A stretch of 64,000 bases of DNA. Origin: Lepturacanthus savala (taxonomy: Eukaryota; Chordata; Actinopteri; Scombriformes; Trichiuridae). Both the position numbers and the translations under genes were made by a program. The stretch is from assembly GCA_030544235.1 (NCBI GenBank), contig CM060461.1:8832449-8896448 (forward strand). Reading direction: 5' to 3'. The notes beneath the pieces are model-generated. The model saw only the letters and a list, made by a program, of their open reading frames with translations. It ran no database searches and had not been told where the DNA came from. Below, piece after piece: positions 1 through 12,700 of this stretch (positions are counted from its first letter, which is position 1; each line of letters begins with the position of its first letter).

Positions 1-660
1 TTTCCGTTTGATAAAACGTCAGGAATCACAGCACACACCATAAATATTAATCATACTTGATACTGTATAATAACAAAGAAAGGCATAGATTAATGGATTC
101 AGGAAACGGTATGTTACTATGCAACACTCTTCTGCTGAACAGGTACAAGTACCTTTGCATATTTGACTAACTCCATATGTTCCAGGGAAGCAGAGCTTGT
201 TTATTTTAGGTGCTGTGATCCTTAGATCCTTATGTAACAACTTTTTGAGGCAAGAATTGGCCCTAAAGCCTCATGAATCAACAATGAGTACAAGAGAAGA
301 CGGGTGGAATGTTTTTAAATGCACAGGCACAAACGAACAAAGAAAACATCAAGAAATACACTTTGTCCCCCATTTTTTTTATCTGCTTGGACTTCACAAT
401 ATATTTTGCTTATCACCTGTGAAGGACTGGTCAGCACAGACGTAGCCTACAGTCCAGTATAGCTACAGAATATCAAGAAGCCCTGAAAAAGCTGGATGGA
501 AACATGAAAATGTATATAAACCAAAAATCAACAAAAACACTGATACCTTTGCAGTTTCTGGACTTCATCTCTATCGGTACATAGAACTGAAAACAATTGT
601 CCATTAATCGATTAAAAGAACATTGATTGGCAACTAAATTAAATCAATTTCAAGGAAAAA
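1..660. other. AT-rich flank, no gene seen
   Basis: Only short unsupported reading frames occur, without splice-flanked conserved segments. I see no recognisable repeat family or RNA gene before the TA tract. Confidence 0.6.
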
Positions 661-666
661 GTGCAA

Positions 667-802
<136 letters not shown>

Positions 803-1019
803 CTTTATATGAGCTACATAAATGTGATAATTTTGTGCTTTTCTGTGCGTCTCTGTTTGGGTTCTGGACCACTGGCAAAGTCAGATAAAGCCATTTGAAT
901 ATGTCACCTTGAGCTCTGGGAAATTGTGCTAGGCATTCTTCAAGCTGCTTTCAGGCAGAACGTGTTTAGATATGTATGGCCAATAGAATAATAAATAGAT
1001 AGGAAATAATGAGGGCCCT

Positions 1020-2450
1020 TAGATTATTCTCCCAAAGATTCCTGCTGGAGGATCCAAAAACACTTGTTGCCACGGCAGATTTGCAGGAAAGCTGCAGGTC
1101 CCGACATCATACCCGGCTGTGTACTTAAAGACTTTGCTGACTCACTTACAGATTCTCTCATGGATATCTTCAACATCCCTCTGAATCGAGCCAATGTACC
1201 TCTACACAAGAAATCCCCAGCCACAACAACAAAATGACTACAGACTTATAGCATTCACACCCATCATGATTAAGTGCTTTGAAAGATTGGTCAAGGCCTG
1301 TATAACATCCAATCTCCCTACTGCACTTGACCTGTTCCAGTTTGCATACGACTCCAAGCGCTCCACTGATGATGCCATGACAGCAGATCTACATCTCTGC
1401 CTGACTCATCTGGAAAACAAGAACAGTTACGTACAGATGCTGTTCATCGACTTCAGTTCATCCCTCAAAACCTGATGAATAAACTCAGCACTCCACCATG
1501 CAACTGGATACTGGACTTTCTGACTGATAGACCACAGACAGTTAGAGTTGGTAACAACTCCTCAGGGACCACCATCAAAAACATCGGGGTCCCCCATACC
1601 CAACTCTATGTTAACAAAACACCACAAATGACCTGACATGGACATCCAACACCACCTTCCTTGTCAAGAAAGCACAGCAACACCTCCGCTTCCTCTGCAG
1701 GATGAGGAGAACTGACCTTCCCCTTCTGCACTCACCACCTTCTACCTAGAGCAGTGCTACTGAGAACATCCTCACAAGCAGCTTCTCAGTCTGGTGCTGT
1801 AGCTGTTCTGCTGTGGACAAAAAGGCCTTACAGAGGGTGGTGAGGACAGCAGAAAAGATCATTAGATCAGCCCAACCACCCATTCAGGACTTGTGCACGT
1901 CCTGCTGCTACAAGAGTGCCGCTATCACCATAACCATCACCATCATCATCATTATCGTCATCATCAAAGACACCACCCACCCAGCACACACACTGTTCTC
2001 CTCTCTACCATCCAGCTAATGCTGCCGCAGAGTGCAGCATTCTTTCTACAGGCCATCAGACTACTCAACTCACTCAAGGAAAGTCTGTGAACATGTCACC
2101 TCCTACATCCACAAGACTTTTATGTTTTATACACAACTATCCCTGTTTATGCACTTTACCCTTTCATATTGCACCTTATTATTACTCGACACTATCATAG
2201 GCTACTTCAGCCTCTTTTTTCTTTGTTTGGAAAATGTATATATATGTAAATGTAGGTGTACATCTGTTGTCTGTATATCTAGTGCTCATTAAATTATTGT
2301 TGATGCTTGTGTACAGTTTTATGTTATTTGTGTGGTAAATATATGAATAATAATCTGCATGTTCGGAGTTGGGGAAATACAATTTCAGTCCCCTGGGAAA
2401 TAAATGTTAAATAGTGTGATTGACAATAAAGTTCACTTTGACTTTGATTT
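1020..2450 (+). mobile_element. Degenerate non-LTR retrotransposon (L2/CR1-like LINE)
   Basis: Broken reverse-transcriptase reading frames follow one another on the plus strand. Around 1220-1470 there are motifs NDYR..A.TP, KCFERLV, LFQFAY and LFIDFSSS, the last corresponding to the FVDFSSAFN segment of fish L2/CR1-type elements. Around 1500-1600 there is a WILDFLTDR-like segment. Around 1800-1900 there is ALQRVVRTAEKII, and around 1980-2085 HPAHTLF and QAIRLLNS, the typical C-terminal end. Stops and frameshifts interrupt the frame, so it cannot move itself. The 3' end near 2425-2450 has an AATAAAGTT tail with repeated ACTTTGA, as in L2-type 3' ends. The exact subfamily is not determined. Confidence 0.85.
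1921..1975. repeat. Impure (CAT/ATC)n microsatellite inside the LINE relic
   Basis: A run of CAT/ATC trinucleotides interrupts the LINE C-terminal region, a secondary expansion within the dead element. Confidence 0.8.
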
Positions 2451-2460
2451 CAACACATCA

Positions 2461-3075
2461 GTGGTCCAAACAGAGATGATATGCAGGTGGTGTGGACCTG
2501 AAGTTTTCAGTGATTTTGAAGATGCTGAGTAATGCATTGTTTGAGTCACGCCTCTTTCTGATTAAGTTCTTCAGAAGTGGATTTGAAGTTAACTCACAGA
2601 GGTCTGGGGGGGTTCTATATTGACATTGATTTATTGGGGGCTACATCGTTTGGGGGTTTAAGTCAGTTAAAAAACAATTTTCTAAACATTACAGTAGGTC
2701 ACTAGTTGCCTATCTGCAAAACAATCAAAATGTGTTCATATTGTGAGACAATTTCCTCTAAAATGAAACTAATGTTCCAAAAACAAGTTTAAAAACAGTC
2801 ACATCAGTAGAGTGCTGTGTAATGGAACCTAGTCACCTCAGTACATCACCTGATGTATTGTCTGTACTTTTGGTGACATTGAAAATCATACCTTAGAGAT
2901 TTCTAAATACCCTGGTATTACTGTATAATAATACCAAGCCTAGTATTAAGTACAAGCAGCAAAATATAGTTTTAGTTTAGTTTATGGTTAAGTATTAAAG
3001 TGAAAGTAATCATTTTGTCCTGCTGACTGAGAGATTATTATATATGACGCCATTAGATTATTAATATTAAAACAT
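2461..3075. other. Intergenic, nothing recognised
   Basis: AT-rich sequence between the LINE relic and the SINE. No exon-like open segment or clear repeat seen. Confidence 0.5.
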
Positions 3076-3087
3076 CAGTGTGGAAGC

Positions 3088-3455
3088 GTGGGCGACATGG
3101 TGGCGCAGGGGTTAGCGCTGTTGCCTCACAGCAAGACGGTCGCAGGTTCAAGACCACCTTGCGTCCTGGGTCTGGGACCTTTCTGTGTGGAGTTTGCATG
3201 TTCTCCCCGTGTCTGCGTGGGTTTTCACCGGGTACTCCGGCTTCCTCCCACAGTCCAAAAACATGCTCAGGTTAATTGGCAACTCTAAATTGCCCATAGG
3301 TGTGAGTGTGTGAGTGAATGGTGTGTGTGCCCCACGATTGGCTGGCGACCATCTGGGGTGTATCCCTGCCTCTCGCCGTAACGTGCTGGGATAGGCTCCA
3401 GCAGACCCCTGCAACCCTAATGAGGAATAAGCAGGTATAGAAAATGACTGACTGA
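3088..3455 (+). mobile_element. tRNA-like SINE with target-site duplication
   Basis: This is the widespread teleost repeat whose head reads as a tRNA-like promoter. An A-box-like segment TGGCGCAGGGG is at 3101-3111 and a B-box GGTTCAAGACC at 3145-3155. The body contains the usual GTTTGCATGTTCTCCCCGTG block. The 3' end is a short GACTGACTGA repeat. A 12-bp direct repeat flanks it (CAGTGTGGAAGC at 3076-3087, CAGTATGGAAGC at 3456-3467, one mismatch). That fixes both ends and indicates target-primed retrotransposition. A second copy lies inverted in the kinase gene at about 34.8-35.1 kb. Confidence 0.85.
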
Positions 3456-3549
3456 CAGTATGGAAGCAGCATGTTGCTGCTGGAGGTGGAGCTAGTTTCA
3501 ACTATTTTATATTGATAAGTTTGTTTAGTCCAGTGGTTCCCAAGGAAGT

Positions 3550-3589
3550 ATCTGGTGATCCTTTGGGTTCCTCTGAAGGATCACCAGAT
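3550..3589. repeat. Perfect 14-bp stem inverted repeat
   Basis: ATCTGGTGATCCTT at 3550-3563 is exactly complementary to 3576-3589, with a 12-nt spacer. It may be the core of a small MITE. Confidence 0.8.
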
Positions 3590-3835
3590 AAATCTGAGGG
3601 GTGGTGAGATGATTAATAGGAGAGGAAAGAAGAGAAAGCAAAATTCCGATTCATAAATCTGTCTTCACTTATTGGACTATTTTTTCTCTAATCTTGATTC
3701 TTTAATTTAATTCTTTAGTGAAATAAGGCATCATTTGGAAATGTATTGAAATAAAACCTTGCAACAGCTTTAGAAGGGAAAATCACTTAGGTGGAGCTGT
3801 TAACAACTCATAGATATCTGAAATATGACCCGGGC

Positions 3836-3980
3836 TACACCCCAGATAACAGACACATTTGCACCTAATCTGGGCCAAGTTTGGCGGTTACGGCTCGTTT
3901 ATGGCACTGGTGAGCAGTGTTTGGGCCAAGCAGGGCCCAAATGTCATGAACTGGGCCTGACTGGGTCACACAACATTTGT
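3836..3980. repeat. Degenerate interspersed repeat (GGGCC-rich)
   Basis: Repeated TGGGCCAA, GGGCCC and TGGGCCTGA words resemble the common teleost repeat built on TGGGCC motifs. Boundaries are approximate. Confidence 0.45.
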
Positions 3981-6720
3981 AAGGTGGGTCAAACCATCTG
4001 AAAGATAGCTGTCAAATAAAGGTAGTGGAGTAAAAAACACAATATTTCGATCTGAAAGACGAGTGAAATTCTAATCAAGAAATTGAGAAAACTGGCAGGT
4101 AATTTGATCATGAAAAAGATAGTTTGCTTTACTGAAAAAAAATCACTTAATCACTCGGCAACATCTCAGAAGTATATAGGGCACAGGATCAAAAGATTAT
4201 CTTATCAAAATACTTCAGGTCTTCACAACACAGGAATGACTGCAGGCAATTTTTAGAACAAGAATCAATGCTGCAATTGTCAATGAAATATAGTCCGAAG
4301 TGTCTGACCTTGACCTGAACACTAAGTACAACACTAGAAAAAAAAATGACTTGTTATTATCCCATTACGTACGGTTTATCACCGAGAGAAAGACTCTGCT
4401 CCTGTGTAATCAGTGTAATCTACAGTGAGCTGAGCCAAGTGACCCACGTGGTTTTTAGATATCAAGAAAAAAAAAAGAGGAAGAAGCAGCAGCTGAATGG
4501 GACAGGTTAAAACATGTTTTTACAAAGAGCTGTGATGTAATAGATAATACATCATATTTCAGGCGACCCTTTCGCCTGCAGTGACACATTTAGTTCTGTA
4601 ACGTACTCACATGTGCCAAGTGACAAACAAAATGTGGTATCACACAAAAGTCTCAAAATTCTTGAGGTTGAATGCCTCCTTTATGTTTGTGTTGGTTGCG
4701 AGAGTCTAAACTCCCTCTTAGTGTCAGAGATCATGTCTCTCCAGTTACACTGCTAAACCACGCCAGCATATAAATCAGTTGGTGCATAAACTGTGTGTAG
4801 GATTTCCTTGTTTTAAATTATGCAGTGATACATAGATTTTATTCTGTCTAAACATCTTAAGGTCAGAATTTTTTTTTTGTGACTTTTACTACACTGCTGC
4901 AGTCATTCACATCAGACTGTGAGAAAATGCTTTTCTGCCAAGGACGTGCCACAGAATAATAATAGAGGCAAATACGGAGGAGTTTGGGAGCGGCTGCAGT
5001 TATGTTGCTAGTTTGAACGCATATGATTGGTTATACGATACATATGATGGTACATGCATCAAATATTCATGCCCTTGTGCCTTATGAATACAGTATATAA
5101 ACATTTTTGGGTCTGCTTCCTGCTCAATGCAGTCAGCACAGAGCATACATCAACCTGTAGGCCAGATCCAACACATGAATACAAAACAGATGGAACGACT
5201 CATTCCATGCTTTCCCTGATATCCAAGACCAAAATCCCACTCTCTTTGACTGCGGTTACTCCATTATTGTACTGTTTTCAATTAGAGTACAGTCACTAAA
5301 GACAATCAATGTTACACCACACTACTACTTACAAGATGGATTTAAGTTTGGATCTGGCTCAGAAAATCTGATCTTAGAAGGAAAATTATTGCAGAGGTCA
5401 GTCCAAAATGGTTTATTTTGTAAAGGGGGCAGTTGAAGGAGATGAGAAAACATGGTGCGCTGCTAAATGATATATTCAAATGTACATGACATTCAAAAGG
5501 GTATTACAGTTATCACTCAATTTTTCCACACATGAAGCAAGTCTTCATTCCAACATGTTTGCCAAATGTAAATGAATAAAAAGTTTGTATATTTTTAAAA
5601 TAAAAATATGTATCAACACAATAAACCCTCGGGATGCTGAAAAAAACAAAAATAACAGTTGCATGCAGAACATAGGCTGATGAGTTAATTTTCTTGAATT
5701 GGAAAAAAGGTCATTTAAAAAAAAATCCCACAAGGGTGAATGACTAACATCTTATTAATTTTGACAAATTTGAGGTGAATCCTTCTGCCCTTTTGTCCTC
5801 ACATCATTAACTCACATTAGCAGAAACAGCATTGTTTCAGTTTTTTATTCACTATAATATAGGTCAATAGGAAATATAAGAAATTGCTATTAATGACAAC
5901 TTGAGTGGTCTTGGCTAGCCATTACAAACAGCACATATGTGTTGAGATGCCTCATGAAAATGACAGCCAAAAATAAATTACATTTGCCAAAACCGCACAG
6001 ACTGATTGGGATGGGTTTGGGGGGGTAGGGGATTTGGACTCGATGTAGGACTTGAACAACTGACTGGATGACTAGTCAAATACAATGTGAATGAAGCTCC
6101 TCTGGATGTGTGGCGTCCAGAGGTACGGCTGTAGAGTGAGTAAAAAGGTCCCAAAGTAGAAACTGCAGTCTTAACATGTGCCATACTTTAAAATGTAGAG
6201 GAAAACACCCTTACACTCATCAATATGATGAGCAGAAAAGTCCCAAACCAAAGCTTTGAAGTCTTTATTTTTGCTATCGGGGAGAGGAAAAAATACTCGA
6301 AAACAAAAATAAAACACAAAACAGGAGTGGGAGAGAAGAAACGACTCCAGATATTACGCTGAATGCAGAGAAGATGAACTGCACAAGTTGGGTGAGACAC
6401 TCCGGCACAGGGGGTTATTTCCTGGAGCTAGACTTCTAATATCCAAAAGTACTGGTCTGGAGGACCATGTTGGTCAAGGGGTGTCCATGGAGATGCCTAC
6501 AGCAAAATGCCTCAACAGCAGCATCTTTAGCAGGCTGTCCGAGAGTGTAACGCTATGTGCTTCCTGCTGCCTGGCCCTCTCCTCCCTCTGAATTACCTGC
6601 AGGAACAGAGTGGCAGCAGGTTGACCAAAGATACTCCAAATCATGACATTCCTTTATCAATAAGAAACTGAGGAAATGTGTCATAAGTCAACAATAAAAA
6701 AAAAAAGAAAAACAAAAAGT
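3981..6720. other. Flank and probable 3' UTR of ranbp3
   Basis: No exon is recognisable. The ranbp3 3' UTR must run leftwards from 6720. Candidate minus-strand AATAAA signals (plus-strand TTTATT) lie at 6264-6269 and 5844-5849; which is used cannot be decided from sequence. Confidence 0.5.
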
Positions 6721-9700
6721 TCACTGACTTGTAGCAGGAGTGGAGGCTGAAGCTGAGGCAGAGGCATTGTCTTCCTCGTCGCTGTCGTCCTCGTTGGACT
6801 GCGGTACCTCGGCCTCGGGGATGGTTGTTGCCGGGGTTTCTGGCTCCTGCTCCGCCCGGCTCTTTAGGGCTAAGATACGGTGATGTAACGCTGCAGCCAG
6901 CTGACCTATGTCCTTAGAGCTACCCTGAAGGAGGGAGAAAAATATGGGAGATGGCTTGATAACAAAAACATATTGCTGGGAAAATGAGTAACAATTATTT
7001 TCATTATTGTTTAATGCCATTATTTTCCTGTGTCATTGATTGTTACCTAAAAAAAGTCAACTGTCCAACACTATTTCTAAGAACACATGATTTCTTCAAA
7101 TGATTCCATTTACAATGACATTTTAGAAGCTAGAACCAGTAAATTTGGGGCATTTTTGCTTTAAATTATCAAAATAGTTAGTCATCAACTATTATCATGC
7201 TATCATGCTCTTTTCTACTATGCTCTTTTCCATCAACTAAAAGATTATTATTTGGTAATACATACCGATATTAGGAAGACCTTGACCCCCTGGTCCTCTG
7301 TGTCCATGGCAGTGATTCGTACACTCTTCTCGCTGGCCTTGTCCACCTGCATCTGGGGCCAAAGCTTAGTGTTGAGGATCAACCGGAGGCTGCCCTGGGT
7401 CCTCATCACTGGAAGGGTTTAAACGCACAAACAATGAGCTACGGGCCAAAGAAACTGCTTGATTTATTCTGCCCTACAAAGCCAAACCGCGGCCAGTACA
7501 GTTTCGGCCAAAATTGAGTTATGACTGAAATGTCCGTTTTATCTTGTGACAAATTGTGTAAGTTCAGACTTTCCCTATCTCAGAGAAAACAGGATGCAAA
7601 AATTATAGTAACGACAAAATCTGAGGCCGACCACAGTAAGTGAAGTTACTGTGTTCTGACTTGGTTTCTCTGAGCTTCGGCTGCAGTTACTGCGGTCTGC
7701 GTCAGCCGTTCCAAATTGTTAATGAATGAGTGTCTGTAAATCTCTTATTCTTTCCAAATTTCGAGACAATCCAAAGAAGGAAATCTTTGTGTTCTCCACT
7801 GGCAACCTTTACTGACCTAATCAGTGTGTTATCAGCTAACCCGATCGTGGTAGATAATAGGCTGGAGATCTCTGCGCTAGTGCCAGCTAGCACAGTTATA
7901 AGAAGACAGAGTACACTGACATTCGTTTACAAACTGATATCCTCCTCCACCTCCCTTCTAGTTTTGGGGACACAGGGAGCAGACTACAACCACAATGTAG
8001 CAATCTATAGCAAACATTATTTACAGCAAACAAATTTAAAGATTATTAACCCAATTAGATTTGACTGATGTTTGACTGATAATTTAATTCGACTGAGGAA
8101 GGAACTTTACTGCATTTTATTTTATAGGAGCATGTATCTAATTCTGAACACAAGTTTACATATATTATACAATAAAAATAAATACACCACGCCATCTGCA
8201 TTGGTTAAATCCCTTAAAATAAAACTTATGGATTCTTTTTTTTTTTTTTTTTCAAATTTCTCAACTACTTCAACTGTTTAAACATGCAATTAGGGGTGTG
8301 ACGAGATCTCGCGAGATGTGATTTGACGAGATTGCTCGTCGCGTTAAAATTCTGTCTCGTGAGATTTATCCACCCAGCAGCCAGAATGACGGAAAACACT
8401 GGTATTACTATTGACGACGCCCCCACCACTTTTAAATTGTTTGGCAGCATTTTGGGTTCCCGGCAGAAATGATAAATGGTAAGACACGGACAATATGCAG
8501 ACACTGTATGCAAACAATGCCGTACAGCGCGGCGAATACGAGCACAATGCAGAGACATTTACAGCACTACCACAGCTCAGTACTCAAATCAACAACTGCG
8601 CCTGCTGAGAGAGAGAAGAACTTTTTGTTTTGCACATATTGTTTGCACTTGAAAAAAAGACAAATGTATACTTTTTTCTATATATTTTAACATTTATAAC
8701 ATTTTATTTTAGTTTCAATTTGTAGAGGAAGAAGTTCATTAAAAGGAAGAAGTTCATTAAAAGTTAACGCTTACAGAGTTATAAAATCCATGTGCAACTC
8801 AGTAAAATAAAAGTCTGTTGTCCAGGCATTCATATAATTTGTAATTTAGTTTTCTTAAAATCTCGTCTTGTCTTGATCTCGTGAACCCAATCTTGTGTCT
8901 CGTCACACCCCTACAAGCAATCAATAAAACCAATACAGATATAAGGCAATAATAATTAGATTTTCTCAAGAAGAGAAGAGACTAAATTGTAGTTATCGGA
9001 CATCAGGATTGTGCTATCTTTCTGGTATGCATAGTTTATACAGGAGGGAGGAATTTGATTACATCATTAAAATGTGGACACATCATACACATGTGTGGAA
9101 CAGATCTGGCAGCAGCATGGCTAGAAGGCCAATGATAGCTTACATTCTATCATGCAGGACCAATCACCTTGATTGGCAGGTGGATATAACACGACTGTTT
9201 GTTTAACAACAGTTTAACAGTAAGAAAATGTGATCTAATAACTGAAAATAAGGCAACAGATTTCTTGTGACCTTTTGGGCAAATATAGTTGAATACATTA
9301 TAGGATTGTGATTTAAACAGATTAAAAAACATTTTTCGTTTCATTCAGTTTTTGTTACCCTAACCCTGACACAAAGGTAAAGTATAGTATCTGCATTTTT
9401 GGGGTGACACGTCAAATAATTGGTGAAAACTACTTAAAGGATACACATTTAATAAGCACATTAATGCTTTTACCTATAACACATTTGACTGATGCTCAAA
9501 TACCATCATCCAGCAGCTTTAACTGCTGTGATGTCTAGGGAACGGACTCCCTCTTGTGTTCATGTCAGACATTGAAATCATGATGGGTGGTGAAAACAAA
9601 CCCTAACAAGCAATTGGGTTATTTAGTGAGATAAATATCATCCCATCTATATCTACTTGGCACAAACATTCAAACCATAAACAAACAAGCATTATTTGTT

Positions 9701-12700
9701 TCTGTCACAGGCAAAAAAAAAAAACAAAAAAAAACTGGAGCTGTACACAAAATGGCAAGTTGTTTATTTCACGAGTTCATCCTCAAGAGTGTGCAGGTGT
9801 GTTTACCTAGACGGGACTGTAGCGTGCCGTCATCTGTCGACGCCATGTCGTTGAGCCTCAGCAAACCTCGACCTCTCTCTATCCACGACTGAGCTGTCTT
9901 CTCAAAGACATATAACTTGCACTGCATCTGAAGTGAAAGAATGAAACAGACTCATTTGCTTTCTGCTACATCCTTTAGTGCATGCCTTGAAATCCAATGA
10001 GCCCGCTAGGTACCTGTAAAACGTTGCTTTCTGACTCCTCTCCAGTTTTGACATCAACTTTCTCTAAGATGCACTTCTTGGCTGTGGCTTTGGTGTACGC
10101 TGCTGCAGACTCCTCCAAAGACTCTGATACGCTGTTCACTGGTAAGGTAATACACCGAGGGGAGAAATCAGCACCTCGCTGGAGTTTGATCAACAATTTA
10201 TATGCGTGAATGAGATGTTTGCTCCCACTTCCAAAACATTCTTGGACACGATGGACCCTCATATGAAGGCTGTAAAGGCCACTGTAGATCATTTGAAAAA
10301 TACTGGGCAAAAATCACAAAAAAATACTATCAACCCTATGAAGGTGCATACAGCTTCTCACTTGGTGACCCAGCCTTTTATGAGGTGTTTATCCCAAAAG
10401 GGCACTGACTAGTCTCTGTTGAAAAATTGACCATAATTGTCAAATAGACGTTTGTGATCATTTAAAACTGAACCCCAATAAAGGAATCTATTAAAAAAAT
10501 ATTGTTTCTTGTAAAAAGTTTTGTCAAACCACATACTGCAGGAAGCAAGCCTTACATCTGCATTGATTTCGCCCCAAAACAAGCAGCTTTTAAAATTTAT
10601 CTGAATCATTTCACTTCGAATTTGGGGCAGATGTAAAAAATTCTGTGTTTCATCTTATTTTATTTATAAATGGTATGCAAAAAGGGCAGTCTAAAACTCT
10701 CGTATGGGATATTGTATGGTTAGAACTTGCCAGGCTGTCACAGCTTTGGAAAATTATGAAAGTAAATAAAATATGCATCTCAAATTACAGGTGAATTTGT
10801 TTATTATTACACCGAGGGCTCTTTCTGAAGTCTAATCAAACACTAGTTCACAATTAATGAAAGCCTTCACATAACTTGGAAATCTTTCAAAGATGACTGC
10901 ACTGTTACTTTTCTTTTGCTTATTTGACTGTTCCAGGTCTTTCTGTAGCCAAGAAATGTTCTTTTAGTGTCATTTACATCTATTAGTGGTTGAGCCAAAC
11001 AGCAAACATTTTTTTTTAATCAATGGGATTTTTTTTTACCCTTCTCTGGGGTGGTTTCCTGTGATGAGGGCTCTGAAGCAGGGGCAGCTGAAACCTCTTT
11101 ATTTTCCTCGTTTGAGGGCTCGCCTTTGGGGGGACTCTGAAAAACACAACAAAGCTGAACATTGGATCCTGTTCAAAGCTCAATCATTAGACATTTTCAT
11201 GGCAGAAAGCAGAACCGTTATTTAAAAAGCTGCATAAACTCACCAATACTCTTTCAGACATGTTCTGCCCAAAAACAAATTTTGCCCCACTGTCTGTACT
11301 GTTTGTGGCATTTTTTGAACTGAAACAGCAGTGAAGGAAAAAATACATTATTAACTTGATCAAAGGTACTTATAAATGAACATTAGTGGCTAGAAATAGT
11401 TGGAAGAGGACACCATTCCATTCTGATATTACCTTGGAGTAGAGATGTACTGTAAGAAATAATTAGTGGCCTCAGAGTCCGGTGGCACACCATCCTTTGA
11501 CTTGTTTTCTGTACTGTTCTCCTCCAACTAGAGAAAATGAAAACAATTGTGATAAGTTTGGAAACAAAATGAAGTCAGATGTTAATCCCAAATTGTCTAA
11601 ATCTTGTCCAAATATTCCTGCCACCACAATTAAACAAAACTCATTTTGGACATTGTACAAAGCATCAGAACATGCATCAGCAGAAAAAATTGCTGCTAAA
11701 CAGAGAACTTTCTCTACTAGAAATACATAAAACTGTCAGGAATTAGACCTGAAATATAGGGTATAATATCACTCACACGTTAAAAGAGAGGTTTAACTGT
11801 TGAAACACAAGAACACACTGTGAAGTGCCCTGAAGCATCATTTCCTGCGAGAGGGGCACTTGGCCAGCAGCGCCTTTCTACCGTTTTCTGCACAAGTAAT
11901 TCTCTGCTGTTGTGATCTCTGTGGCCTCTCCTCCCCTGTATGTTTGCATGCGTTTATATAAACCCCCCACCTTGTACAGCCACCTAAACTTGGTGTCTGC
12001 TTGTGTTTTTGTGTCTTTGAGTGTGTGTGCATGCATCACTAGCACAACAGACATATATGCATAAATGCAGTTTTATTTAGAAAGTTGTTTTATTTTGGAA
12101 AATGAACAGATGCTCTGTTGTGGTTGACTTCCTGTCTAGTGTGATCTATTCCATGCAGCTTGATGAATTTAGCCTTGATTCGTAAATGTTTGCTGCAGAG
12201 CGTGTCTTTAACTACAACAGAACTAAGAAAAAATCATGCTATTACCAGTATGCCAAGCCCCGAATTGATTCAAAACCTAATATGTATCCTATAACTGCAG
12301 CAGTATGGCTAATGTGAAGACAAATTTGACCAATTCTGCATCTAACCAGATTTTAACCACATCTTCAGTGGCAAGACTGTAGTTTTCCTGTTTACTGTGT
12401 GTCACAAACCGATGTAAGAGAAGTGGAAAACCCACCTTTGCTCTGTCTTTGATATTCTGACCAAACACAAAAGATATTGCTACATCCGTCTCCTTCTCTC
12501 TTCCGCCTCCATCTTTGTTACCACTTGCTCCATCTTCCTCATTTTCATGTTTCTTGAAATTGAACAAAAAGCAGAACCAGGGTCAAACTTTGATAAAGTT
12601 TTACTGCATGCACTGTTATCAATTTAGTTATTAATACTATAACAGTATTTACACAGGTCTGTGTTGAATGATGATTATTATAATGTCAAACAGTTGCATC

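Noticed and set aside
1194..2090. A functional reverse-transcriptase gene
   Set aside because: The motifs are real, but the frame is broken repeatedly and the endonuclease part is missing, so it is listed as a dead LINE.
3148..3501. 117-aa minus-strand frame
   Set aside because: It lies within the SINE and simply reads through its antisense strand.
9355..9370. Telomere-like CCCTAACCCTGA
   Set aside because: Fewer than two units; no array.
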